From Agrobacterium fabrum str. C58 (GTDB taxonomy: Bacteria; Pseudomonadota; Alphaproteobacteria; Rhizobiales; Rhizobiaceae), in the NCBI RefSeq assembly GCF_000092025.1, contig NC_003063.2, forward strand, positions 2,011,578 to 2,075,577: 64,000 nucleotides of DNA, in the 5' to 3' direction. Below, piece after piece: positions 17,764 to 27,200 of the stretch. The notes under the pieces were generated by a model, which saw only the letters and a program-made list of their open reading frames with translations, did no database searches and was not told the origin of the DNA. The position numbers were made by a program, and so were the translations under genes. Numbering within the stretch: the stretch's first letter is position 1; each line of letters opens with the position of its first letter.

Positions 17764-20160
17764 ATGCGACCTATTAAGGACATTTTGGAAACCATGGAAT
17801 ATGGACCTTCCCCCGAAGCCAATGGTGATGTGAAGCAGTGGCTCGACGCTCACGGACGCTCGTTCGGTCACTATATCAACGGCCGGTTCGTATCGCCTGA
17901 CGGCCGCAAGACGATTGCCGTCTCAAACCCCGCAAACGGGGACAAGCTGGCGGAGATCGTTTGCGGCAATGAGGAAGACGTGGATCAGGCGATCAAGGCC
18001 GCCCGCGCGGCCTTCGGAAAATGGTCGAAGCTGTCGGGTCATGCGCGTGCCCGCTACCTCTATGCCATTGCCCGTCATATACAAAAGCGCGAGCGCTTCC
18101 TTTCCGTTCTGGAAACGATGGACAACGGCAAGCCGGTTCGCGAAACCCGTGATATCGACATTCCACTCGTCGCCCGCCACTTTTACCATCACGCCGGATG
18201 GGCCGAAATGGTGGAAGACGAGTTCCATGGTTTCTCGCCCGTCGGTGTTTGCGGTCAGGTCATCCCCTGGAATTTCCCTCTCCTGATGCTGGCCTGGAAG
18301 ATCGCGCCAGCACTTGCGGCTGGCAATACCGTGGTGCTGAAGCCCGCCGATCTGACACCGCTGACGGCTATCGCCTTTGCGGAAATCTGCCACGAGGTCG
18401 GCCTTCCGGCCGGTGTCGTCAACATCGTGCAGGGCGATGGCTCAACAGGCGCTGCGATCTGCGGCCATGACGGCGTCGACAAGGTCGCCTTCACCGGTTC
18501 GACCAAGGTTGGCCGCGTTATTCGCGAGCAGATTGCCGGTTCGGGCAAAAAACTGTCGTTGGAACTGGGCGGCAAGTCACCCTTCATCGTTTTCGAGGAT
18601 GCCGATCTTGATGCGGCGGTTGAAGGTGTTGTTGACGCGATCTGGTTCAACCAGGGCGAAGTTTGCTGCGCCGGTTCCCGGCTGTTGGTGCAGGAAGGCA
18701 TTGCCGAGAAATTTTATGCACGCCTGAAAAAACGACTGGAAACCCTGCGGGTCGGCGATCCGCTCGACAAGTCGACCGATGTCGGTGCCATTGTTTCCGC
18801 CACGCAGGTGAAACGCATCACAGATCTGGTCCGCAAGGGCGTGGAAGAAGGCGGTGAACTCTGGCAGAGTTCCAACCCGTTGCCGCCCACCGGCAATTAT
18901 GTCGCTCCCGGCTTCTTCACCGATGTTGATCAGGCGTCGACGGTTTGCCAGGTGGAAATTTTCGGCCCGATCGCTGCGGCAACCACATTCCGCACGCCGG
19001 ATGAAGCCGTTTCGCTGGCCAACAACACCCGTTACGGCCTCGCCGCCTCGATCTGGTCGGAAAACATCAATGTCGCGCTTGATCTGGCTGCCCGGGTCAA
19101 GGCAGGCGTGGTCTGGATCAACTGCACCAACATGCTGGACGCCGGTGCAGGTTTTGGCGGCTACCGTGAAAGCGGTTTCGGCCGTGAAGGTGCGCGCGAA
19201 GGGCTTTACGAATATCTGGCGGCAGACTGGGAAAAGAACCTGTCGGTCAGCAAGCCCGCTGAAGCCTTCGCACCATCTGCATTGCCGAACGCTGACAGCA
19301 AAAAGGCGATCGATGGCCTTGATCGGACTATGAAGAACTATATCGGCGGCAAGCAAGCACGCCCCGACGGTGGCTACAGTTATTCGGTCACCGGCAAGGG
19401 CAATGCCGTGATTGGCATGGCCGGAATAGGCAACCGCAAGGACATCCGCAATGCTGTGGAAGCCGCGTCCAAGGCTGGCAGCTGGAGTTCCGCAACCGCC
19501 CATAATCGCGCGCAGGTGCTCTATTATCTCGCAGAGAACCTCAATGCGCGGCGTGACGAATTTGTCGCCCGCATCATCGATAGCACGGGTGTGAGCGAAA
19601 AGAAGGCGAGGGACGAATTCGACGCGTCTCTGCGTCGCATTTCCTATTACGCGGCCCAGGCCGACAAGTTCGATGGCGCCATACACTCCACCAAGTCGCG
19701 TCACGTTACGCTTGCCATGAACGAGCCGTGGGGCATCGTCGGTATCGTTTGCCCGGATGAGGCGCCGCTGCTGTCGTTGGTGTCGCTGGTGCTGCCGGCA
19801 ATCGCCATGGGCAATCGCGTCGTGGTCATCCCGTCATCGCGCCATCCATTGATTGCCGGTGATTTCTACCAGGTGCTGGACACGTCGGATGTTCCCGGCG
19901 GGGTCATCAACATTGTGACCGGCGAACGCGATATGCTTGCAAAGACGCTGGCCGAGCATGATGACGTTGCGGCTATCTGGTATTTCGGATCGGCTGTTGG
20001 GAGCGCGATGGTCGAGAGGGCTTCTGCGGGCAACCTGAAGGCCGCTTGGGTCAATAATGGGCGTCAGCCGGATTGGCTTGACCGTACACAATGGCAAGGC
20101 CGTGACTATTTGCGAAGGGCCATTCAGGTGAAGAATATCTGGGTACCATACGGAGCCTGA
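17764..20160 (+). CDS. Two-domain aldehyde dehydrogenase, ALDH16-like
   Basis: This 798-residue protein has a complete N-terminal ALDH domain (about 30-490) with PWNFPLLMLAWKIAPALAAG, the catalytic Glu region LSLELGGKSP and catalytic Cys in FNQGEVCCAGSR. A second, shortened ALDH-like domain (about 515-795) keeps the Rossmann part (GIVGIVCPDEAPLLSLVSLV) but shows no recognisable catalytic Cys segment. This layout, an active N domain plus a pseudo-ALDH C domain, is that of the ALDH16 family. As last gene of the operon, 11 bp after deoC, it probably oxidises the acetaldehyde made by DeoC to acetate (inference). Confidence 0.86.
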   Translation: MRPIKDILETMEYGPSPEANGDVKQWLDAHGRSFGHYINGRFVSPDGRKTIAVSNPANGDKLAEIVCGNEEDVDQAIKAARAAFGKWSKLSGHARARYLYAIARHIQKRERFLSVLETMDNGKPVRETRDIDIPLVARHFYHHAGWAEMVEDEFHGFSPVGVCGQVIPWNFPLLMLAWKIAPALAAGNTVVLKPADLTPLTAIAFAEICHEVGLPAGVVNIVQGDGSTGAAICGHDGVDKVAFTGSTKVGRVIREQIAGSGKKLSLELGGKSPFIVFEDADLDAAVEGVVDAIWFNQGEVCCAGSRLLVQEGIAEKFYARLKKRLETLRVGDPLDKSTDVGAIVSATQVKRITDLVRKGVEEGGELWQSSNPLPPTGNYVAPGFFTDVDQASTVCQVEIFGPIAAATTFRTPDEAVSLANNTRYGLAASIWSENINVALDLAARVKAGVVWINCTNMLDAGAGFGGYRESGFGREGAREGLYEYLAADWEKNLSVSKPAEAFAPSALPNADSKKAIDGLDRTMKNYIGGKQARPDGGYSYSVTGKGNAVIGMAGIGNRKDIRNAVEAASKAGSWSSATAHNRAQVLYYLAENLNARRDEFVARIIDSTGVSEKKARDEFDASLRRISYYAAQADKFDGAIHSTKSRHVTLAMNEPWGIVGIVCPDEAPLLSLVSLVLPAIAMGNRVVVIPSSRHPLIAGDFYQVLDTSDVPGGVINIVTGERDMLAKTLAEHDDVAAIWYFGSAVGSAMVERASAGNLKAAWVNNGRQPDWLDRTQWQGRDYLRRAIQVKNIWVPYGA

Positions 20161-20198
20161 TAGGCATCTTGGCGGATCAACAACTGACAAGTTTGTCT

Positions 20199-20220
20199 AC
20201 GGGGACAAGGCGGTCCCCGT
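20199..20220 (+). terminator. Terminator of the deoxyribose operon
   Basis: ACGGGGAC-AAGGCG-GTCCCCGT is a perfect 8-bp GC-rich stem with a 6-base loop, 38 bp after the ALDH stop codon, followed by AAGGTTTTATCC. Position and stem strength fit an intrinsic terminator closing the 10-kb operon. Confidence 0.7.
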
Positions 20221-20637
20221 AAGGTTTTATCCGTGAGATCAATCCTGCGGAGGCACTTGCACGCTGTTGCCGTCACTCGGGGCGCTGGGAGGATGGTCGA
20301 GACGCAAACTCAAGCAATAGCGTTGGATAAACTGAGTACTTCTCCACGCGATTATGTTCAGGAATGCTTTAGGCTTCGCAGTAATGATTCGTAAACGGGC
20401 TGCTAGATGACAGAAATATACTTTCTGATCAAATTCATAAGAAGGCGTGTACATTTTAATAAAAAATTTATTCTGTTACGGTATAATATATAAATAGCAA
20501 ATATTATATCGAAATAAAAATCTATTACTGATATGGGGTACTTATCGATGGTTAGTACTTCAACCAGCAATCATACCATGTGAGGAACTGTAATATTTCG
20601 ATAGAGTTCGTTTAAGAAATCATTTACCATGATTTCA
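20221..20637. other. AT-rich spacer at the edge of the mosaic region
   Basis: No gene is seen here. From about 20440 to 20620 the base composition falls sharply in GC (long A/T runs such as TAATAAAAAATTTATT near 20457 and TATAATATATAAATA near 20480), unlike the catabolic operon to the left. It probably includes the promoter of the DUF1612 fragment and marks a boundary between the older backbone and acquired DNA. Confidence 0.45.
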
Positions 20638-21201
20638 ATGGCTTACGATCTCACGAAAATCTGCATGACAGCCCTGATGCGGCCGGCTTTCGACGCCGGT
20701 GTCGCTCTGGCACGTCTTGACGAGCGAATTGCGCGCTCCCCGGTCGGCCAGGGCTTTATCGAGCGGCAAAATTTCGCCGACGCCTGTGCTTCCCTCTGGA
20801 TCGACGGTGAACTCGTTCATCTCGAAGACCTCGTCCTCCACGACGCCACCCGCGACATCCGCACGCCCACCCACGAACTCACCATCGCCCGCGACGTGTT
20901 GCGCACCCGCCGGCGCATCGCCGCGCAGTCTCCGGACTGGGCCTTGTCCGCAGAGGGTGTCCGGTCTTTGCGACAAACGTCGGACATCAATTCGGTCGGA
21001 GTTGAGGCTTCGGAACTAGCCGGGGTCGTTCGGCCCGCAGTCACCGCTAATGCAGAAGGTGAGGGGAGAGACAGCGACGAAGCCGAAGGGCTTCCCGGCG
21101 TCGACTATGCCGCCATCGATGCGGTGTTGGCCCGATCGGAAGCGGCGATCGAAAAGGCGAAGCGGCCCGGGCGTGCTGATACTCGCGAACGAGAGCCTTG
21201 A
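20638..21201 (+). pseudogene. N-terminal fragment of a DUF1612 (RHE_PE00001-family) protein
   Basis: The sequence from MAYDLTKICMTALMRPAF onward (LARLDERIARSPVGQGFIERQ, ELVHLEDLVLHDATRDIRTP, then [18 protein letters not shown]) follows the N-terminal half of the rhizobial plasmid family DUF1612/RHE_PE00001, whose members are about 370 residues with a C-terminal HTH. Homology stops near residue 180, after EKAKRPGRA, where the frame runs into a citrate-synthase-like gene and ends. The C-terminal HTH segment is missing here, but a matching piece lies 30 kb downstream in the same orientation. Family function is unknown; DNA binding has been presumed from the HTH. Confidence 0.75.
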
Positions 21202-22057
21202 GGACGTTGCCCGGCTGCTATGGGACTGCGGCGAAGTTGATCCATTCGATGATCTAAAAGCTGCCCCAACGCCGTGGCCACAGCCGGTACTCGACTATGT
21301 CAGAGATCTGCCACTGACAGAGCGGTGCCAGGCGCTTCTCCCTCTTTTGGAAGCGGGCCGGGTGACCACCTGGCGGCGTGACAACCGGCGTCTTTGGCCT
21401 GGTGCCGCAGCCTTGTTGCGGGGCATCGCCGGTGCCTGCATCTCAAGCCAACCGAAGACGCAGGCAGTTCACCTGTCCCTCGCGGACGCATGGCAGACGG
21501 ACGCGGCAGGTGCGGATCTCATTCGCCGGGCCCTGGTTCTACAGGCCGATCACGAACTCAATACCTCGGCATTTGCGGTGCGCGTCGTAGCTTCGACGGG
21601 CGCATCGCTGGGGGCGTGCCTGAATGCGGGGCTTTCCGCGCTGAGCGGCCCCCTGCATGGCGGCATGACAAGCCTTGTCGAAATTTTATTCGACGAGCTG
21701 GATCGATATGGGGATGTCGAGCGGGTCATCGACGAACGCTTGCGTCGGGGTGAAGCCATTCCCGGCTTTCGTCATCCGCTCTATCCAGACGGCGACCCTC
21801 GAGCGACTGGCCTGTTGCTCTATCTCCCGCCGGATGCTCAACGCGACGAGCTTCTGCAAATGATGAACGATACTACCGGGCAACTGCCCACCTGCGATGT
21901 GGCGCTCGTCAGCCTCCGGCGAAGCCTGAAGCTGCCTCGCGGTGCGGCGCTTGCACTTTTTGCCGTAGCACGAACTGTCGGCTGGGTCGCCCATGCACTG
22001 GAACAGAAGCTGGATGACAAACTCATTCGACCCCGGGCCCGTTATATGGGGCAATAG
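21173..22057 (+). pseudogene. 5'-truncated citrate-synthase-family gene
   Basis: From the GTG at 21173 the frame encodes about 294 residues of the citrate synthase fold, lacking the N-terminal portion (full family members with an N-terminal MerR-like domain are about 400 residues). Recognisable parts are [19 protein letters not shown], the substrate-site region [32 protein letters not shown] (the catalytic His area) and [19 protein letters not shown]. The truncation coincides with the end of the DUF1612 fragment, so the junction near 21170 is a recombination scar. Translation from the GTG or through coupling is possible, but an active synthase is unlikely. Confidence 0.72.
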
Positions 22058-22091
22058 CCCACGATCTTGGGCAGAGCTAGGAAAAATCCAT

Positions 22092-22634
22092 CTAATTACT
22101 TCGTGGATAAAAGGAGAACTTCAGCCAGCTTACGAACTTCACGACCGGGTCTGTGATGCTGAAATAAAAAATCGCAACGAGAAAATTGCTCTTTAGGGAG
22201 CTGCCAACTGGACCATCGTAAAATGTCATTCCGTAGGATCGTGGCCCTTCTCGGAAGGGGAGGAATAAAGCTATCAGTGCGAAAGGTATAACCATGAGGT
22301 GAACTTTAGTAATTCCCCACGTAAAGCTATCATGAGGCTTGGCAAGTTCTACTGAAAAAAGATAGATTATCCGTATAATCATTATTGAACTGATGACGTA
22401 ATTAGAGAATAAAAATCCATTCCAGCCGTCGATGCTGCCAAAATGTGCTGTTATTTGGCTAATGTAGCGTAAATTTAAGGGCCAAAAAATCCAGAATTCT
22501 GCTGCATTAAGGTGATCAACACGAGACCAGAGAAGCGCAGATATCAGAATTCCGACAATAAATGCCGTGAAATACGTGACAACAGATGCCTTGATGAACT
22601 TTCTCTCTAACAAGATGACTGAATCTTCGGTCAC
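22092..22634 (-). CDS. Hypothetical integral membrane protein
   Basis: This 180-residue protein is clearly AT-richer than its surroundings and has about four hydrophobic segments (VVTYFTAFIVGILISALLW near residue 18, NYVISSIMIIRIIYLFSV near 77, VHLMVIPFALIALFLPF near 110, and NFLVAIFYFSI near 150). No family is recognised. The AT-rich composition suggests recent acquisition. Confidence 0.55.
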   Translation of the reverse strand: MTEDSVILLERKFIKASVVTYFTAFIVGILISALLWSRVDHLNAAEFWIFWPLNLRYISQITAHFGSIDGWNGFLFSNYVISSIMIIRIIYLFSVELAKPHDSFTWGITKVHLMVIPFALIALFLPFREGPRSYGMTFYDGPVGSSLKSNFLVAIFYFSITDPVVKFVSWLKFSFYPRSN

Positions 22635-22801
22635 TACGTAATCCCTATTTGCCGATTAGCATGAATGGAAAACTAACGTGGGCTGCTTAAAACTGTAAGT
22701 AGCTGCAATGCTAAACTGGGCGTCTCACGAGGCGATTTCAGGGGCAACCTCCTCCGGGAGGCCGGTCTCGTGGAGCTGTGTCATTGGCGTCGCTCGGATA
22801 A

Positions 22802-23494
22802 TCAGATCTGCTGGTGTTGTCGATATTTCGGCGGAAGTTCTGCGGTGGGCAGATCATCGGCCTTGAAGTGTTTGCCCGTGGACCAGGGAAGCATGTTGAG
22901 CACCACGCCAAGCCCCGCGATAATTGCAGCAACTGCGGGCCTGGATCCGAATTTGTTCAACCCAAAAAATTTAAAGCCAGAAACAAGAGCACCGAGCGGT
23001 TTAATGATCAAAAACGGTATGAACAAGAATGGCAGAGAGACGAGAAAGAGTACGCCAGGGATCGCCGCCTCCAGCATAGGGTCGCCGCCGTATCGGAGCC
23101 GAATACGCGGGTTACGGGCGATTGCAAAAGGAATAAGTTCTTCCATGAAGCGAACGTAATCGGCTGATTGATCGGTACGTGTCTCTCCCTGCCAATGCAG
23201 CGAGGATATGTCCCTCCATGCGAAGAGCATCCGCAAACGCGCGCTGTAGACTGGAAACCCGGTGGTGCCGACCCCACTCGTTACGTGAACGTGCAGGAAC
23301 CGAATAGAGGTCCACGGGATGAGACGGGCGGATCCTGCTCGCGTCACCCAAAGGCCTTTGGCGTCGATGAGGTAGGCGGTTGTGATCATTGTGGATCCCA
23401 CACGATGCATCACGACTTGCGTAGTGAAGCTGTAGGAAATAGGGTCTTCCGTCTGCAATTGAGAGCTCCCGCGCGTTCCAAATGAAAAAGACAA
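22802..23494 (-). CDS. Hypothetical protein with a C-terminal membrane hairpin
   Basis: This 230-residue protein has a soluble N-terminal domain of about 140 residues with a PH-like feel (YLIDAKGLWVTRAGSARLIPW, then RMLFAWRDISSLHW). It is followed by a long hydrophobic stretch (AAIPGVLFLVSLPFLFIPFL near residue 143) and a second one (PAVAAIIAGLGVVLNMLPW near 186). It is convergent with no clear partner and I do not recognise the family. It lies in the same acquired stretch as the preceding membrane protein gene. Confidence 0.5.
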   Translation of the reverse strand: MSFSFGTRGSSQLQTEDPISYSFTTQVVMHRVGSTMITTAYLIDAKGLWVTRAGSARLIPWTSIRFLHVHVTSGVGTTGFPVYSARLRMLFAWRDISSLHWQGETRTDQSADYVRFMEELIPFAIARNPRIRLRYGGDPMLEAAIPGVLFLVSLPFLFIPFLIIKPLGALVSGFKFFGLNKFGSRPAVAAIIAGLGVVLNMLPWSTGKHFKADDLPTAELPPKYRQHQQI

Positions 23495-24006
23495 GCTAAC
23501 TCGGCTTTATTCGCCAATTAGAATGGCCTGTGGCTGGCGATGACCTGATATCATTGCTGTAGGTGGACCCAAGCGATATCGAGCGCTGCGCCTACCATGA
23601 ACACCACGAGGAAAAGTAGGGCTACCGCAAATGCCGCCGGAATCATATATCGCTATAACGCCTCAACTTCTCCGCTAATTCGTCTCATGGCTTATGTGAA
23701 GCAGGCTTCTTCGGTTCATCTTAACTTCCTGCTCGTCTCAATTGCGCTCAGCTTCGCGCTTTTGCCCCAGCTCCTAACGGCGGTTCAACGGCCTTGCCGC
23801 AGGATCTGCCGGTGAGGCATCGCCTCCTCAGTCCGCTACCTCATCTTCTTCCAAGGGGCGCGCATTCCGAGAAGTCTCAACCTCTACAGTTTTGTCACCA
23901 CCTGCCAGAACAAGCTCCGCTTCCTACTTGCGCCGGTGGACCAATTCAACCTCATGAGACTTTTTGCCCTTGAGCTCACGGGGCGGAGAGCGTCTTCAAC
24001 CTACTG
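23495..24006. other. Spacer with no recognised gene
   Basis: Only short open frames occur (for example 23597-23815, plus), with no domain and no ribosome binding site. The 3' part abuts a decayed IS3-type transposase fragment, so this stretch may also be IS debris. Confidence 0.35.
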
Positions 24007-24210
24007 ATGCGAGAGCGGACCCGCAGCAGGATCCACCGTTCACGCTACAAAGCGCGCCAGAACATGTTAGATTACGTCGAGCTGTTCTGCGCCCCGACAC
24101 GAAAATACAAAAGAAACGGAGTGCTCTCTCCAGTCGCGCCCGGTCAGGTCTATCGCGCCGCCGAGGAAATTTGGAAGCGTGGCGCACTTTCGAGGACGAC
24201 CACTATTTAA
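24007..24210 (+). mobile_element. Decayed 3' fragment of an IS3-family transposase
   Basis: The 67-codon frame contains RSRYKARQNMLDYVELFCAP followed by TRKYKRNGVLSPVA, which follows the C-terminal end of IS3-family OrfB proteins (pattern R-Y-x-A-R-x-x-x-x-D-Y-I-E-x-F-Y-N then R-R-x-H-S-x-x-x-x-L-S-P). The conserved Asn and His positions are altered and no upstream DDE part is present. It lies immediately downstream of traA, on the opposite strand. Confidence 0.6.
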
Positions 24211-24231
24211 CGCTGCTGTCGTCGGCGCCTA

Positions 24232-27200
24232 CTATCTACTCAATCCAAGCCCCTGTGACCGGTTAAGCTGCCGTTTCAGCGCGTAGTCATGGCTAAGCTC
24301 GGCATGGCGTGTCCGATGCACCATGCGGGCGATTGTCTGGATCTGCTCGGCCTGTTTTGCGAGCTCCGGGCGTGCCTCCAGCTCCTCGGCGAACCTGCGA
24401 GGATCAGAACTACCGAACCGCCGCGTGAGCGCATCGGCCACCTGCCTGGCCTCATCAAGCGCGGCTTGCCCCTCAGCCGACGATCGCAGGTCTTTGATGA
24501 ACTTGCCTCGCTTCTCGACCTGCATCTCCTCCACCTTGGCAAGGATTTCGGCGCTGCGCGGGGTGAGACCGGGCACTTCGATCACGTCACGCTGTTCCCG
24601 CTGCCATTGTTCGCTCTGACGTTCTTCGCCAAGCCGGCGCTCCCATGCCTCGGAGACATAACCGATATGGGCGGAGAGAGATCTCGCATATTGCAGCGCC
24701 TCTTTGCGCTCCTTGTTGCTTCCGAACAGACCTGACTCGCCGCGCAGCTCGCCGAAGCGCTCCGGCTGCCCGGCCATGGCTTTCGCCATGATTTTTCCAT
24801 TGCCTTCCTTCTCGGTCATCGCGGCGCGCAGTCTTGCGGCGACCTCGGCCGGATCACGGAATACGCGCCGCACCAGAGATTCCACCGTATCGAATTGCTG
24901 ATCGATGACGGACAACGCCCTTTGCTGCGCCACCTCTTCGATGCTGCGTTGGTATCGGGTGATGGCTGGCACAAGCGGAGTGGGCCTACCGGTTTCAAGC
25001 GACGATTGCTGGCCGACAGTTTCGGTTGGGGGAGGGACGGCGCCGTCTTGTGACATGAGGTCGGACCACCGGATCCGGCGATATCGATTGGTTTCCTCTG
25101 CCCGGTCGTCCTGCTGTCCCTCATCGATATCTCGGGCGAACGGACTACGAGGGTGTCCGCGGCGAACAGGGCCGGCCAGATCGCCGGCACGTTCCTCGTA
25201 AACCTGCTGACGCTCTGATGGCCGATCCTGCTGCTCCCGTTGCAGATGGGCCGCACGGGACAAGACCTCTTGACGGTCTTTTCGGGCGGACGCAAGCTCG
25301 ATCTCGCTCTTGAGCCCGAGCTGATCCGCGATCCCTTGGTCGCCTGCGATCCGTGGGTCGCTGGCGATCCCGCGCCGCTCGGCAAACTCGCTGATGTAAT
25401 CCAGCGTCGTTTCCTTGGCGCCGGAACGCGACAGGCGGCTTGCCAGCTTCTGGTAGGCGAGTTCCTCACCCTTGACGACACGCCACGCATTGCGCTCGGC
25501 CTTTGTACCGTCCGGAAGCGTAACAGGCGTGGCGCCTACATGCTGCAGTCCGATCTTGTCACCGATCGCGGGTGATGCATCTCGCATGGCCCGATTGAGA
25601 TCAACGCCCCACACTGTATGCCGCTCGCCCTTGTCATTCTCCAGCGTCACAAAATAGTTTTCTCGCGCCCGGCGATTATGCTCGTAGGGCGCAACGCCGT
25701 GATCAACCAGCCGGCCCGCACTGGTGAACTCCTTAATGTCGGCATAGAGCTGCACGCTGTCGCGATGCCTGGTCATGGCGACATAGGCCAGATGCCGGTC
25801 CATGGTGCTGGACGCCAGCACAAAAGCGCGATCGACCGTCGCTCCCTGGTTTTTATGGATCGTCGTCGCATAGCCATGGTCGATCGCCTGGTAGCTGTCT
25901 GTTGGAATGCTGACACTGTCGCCGCCTCGACCATCGAGCCGCGCAACGATCCGACCCTTCTCGACATCCTCGACCGTGCCGAGCATGCCGTTTTTCACAC
26001 CGAGGTCGCGGTTGTTCTCGAGGAAGATGATCCGGTCACCGGAAGCGAAGGCGCGTTTGCCGTTACTGGTCTGGAAAGTGAGTTCTGCAACATCCCCACT
26101 GTTCCCACGATCCTCAACATCCCCACGGTCTCCACGGTCCGGACCATCGCTCAGCCCGAGGCTGCGCTCGAGCCTTTGCCGGTTCTGAAGCTCGGATCGG
26201 ATAGTGGCATTGAGAGCGCGCACATCGGCGCGGCGATGCGCCATGGCAACGCGGGTGCCATCTGGTCGCTTCTCATTATCGTCAATATAATCACGCACGA
26301 TCTGCGCCATTGCTGCGTCGCGACTTTCCGCAAAATGGATGTCGCCGTGATCCCGATAGGCGGCCAGGCCCTCTGCCGTCTTGTGGGTGGCAAAGGCAAC
26401 CGATGCTTGCCGCTGCCAATCATGGCGCTGACGGCGAATGCCGGAAAGCTCGACATGACCAATCTGCTCGGCAATCGCCCTGAAGGGTGCACCGGCTCCG
26501 ATTGCCTGCAGCTGCTCATGGTCACCAACAAGAACAATCTTTGCGCCGCGCTCTTCCGCCTCGCCGATAAAGCGGGCAAGCTGACGGCTGCCGACCATGC
26601 CGGCCTCGTCGATGACGAACAAGTCGCTGCTGCCGATCAGATTCCGGCCCTGGTCCCAACTGTAAGACCATGACGCGAGAGTGCGGCTCTCTATGCCGGA
26701 ACTTTCCTCAAGACCCTCGGCTGCCTTTCCGCTAAGTGCCGCACCATGGACCTGATAGCCTTGAGCCTCCCAGGCCTTACGAGCGGCTGTAAGCATGGTG
26801 GACTTTCCAGCGCCGGCAAACCCGACCACAACCGCGATGCGTTCTGAACCTGTAATATGTTTGATCGCATGACGCTGTTCGTCCGACAATCCCGCTGACG
26901 GATCGCTTGCAGCTAACATTCCGCCGGAGCTTCTCCGAAGAGAGCGATCCTGCCTCTCAATCGCGCGATCGACATGGCGAGGATCGACGCCATGGGACTG
27001 CGCCTGATGTAATCTTACCGCCGATCGCGCCATTGCGAGTTCCAGGTCAATCATCTCTCGCGTCGAATAGCGCGCATTGGACACTTTGCCTGTCCCAGGA
27101 TCGATGCGCTCAGCCTGAAGTTCCACGAGCGCTGATGATGCCAAAACAGCCGCAAAGGCGTTCTGGAATGTTTGGGCGTCATCGTTGATGTAGCGATGCA

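Noticed and set aside
18577..19704. 375-codon minus-strand frame opposite the ALDH gene
   Set aside because: Antisense shadow of a well-supported catalytic domain.
25618..26673. 351-codon plus-strand frame inside traA
   Set aside because: Lies opposite helicase motifs of TraA; shadow.
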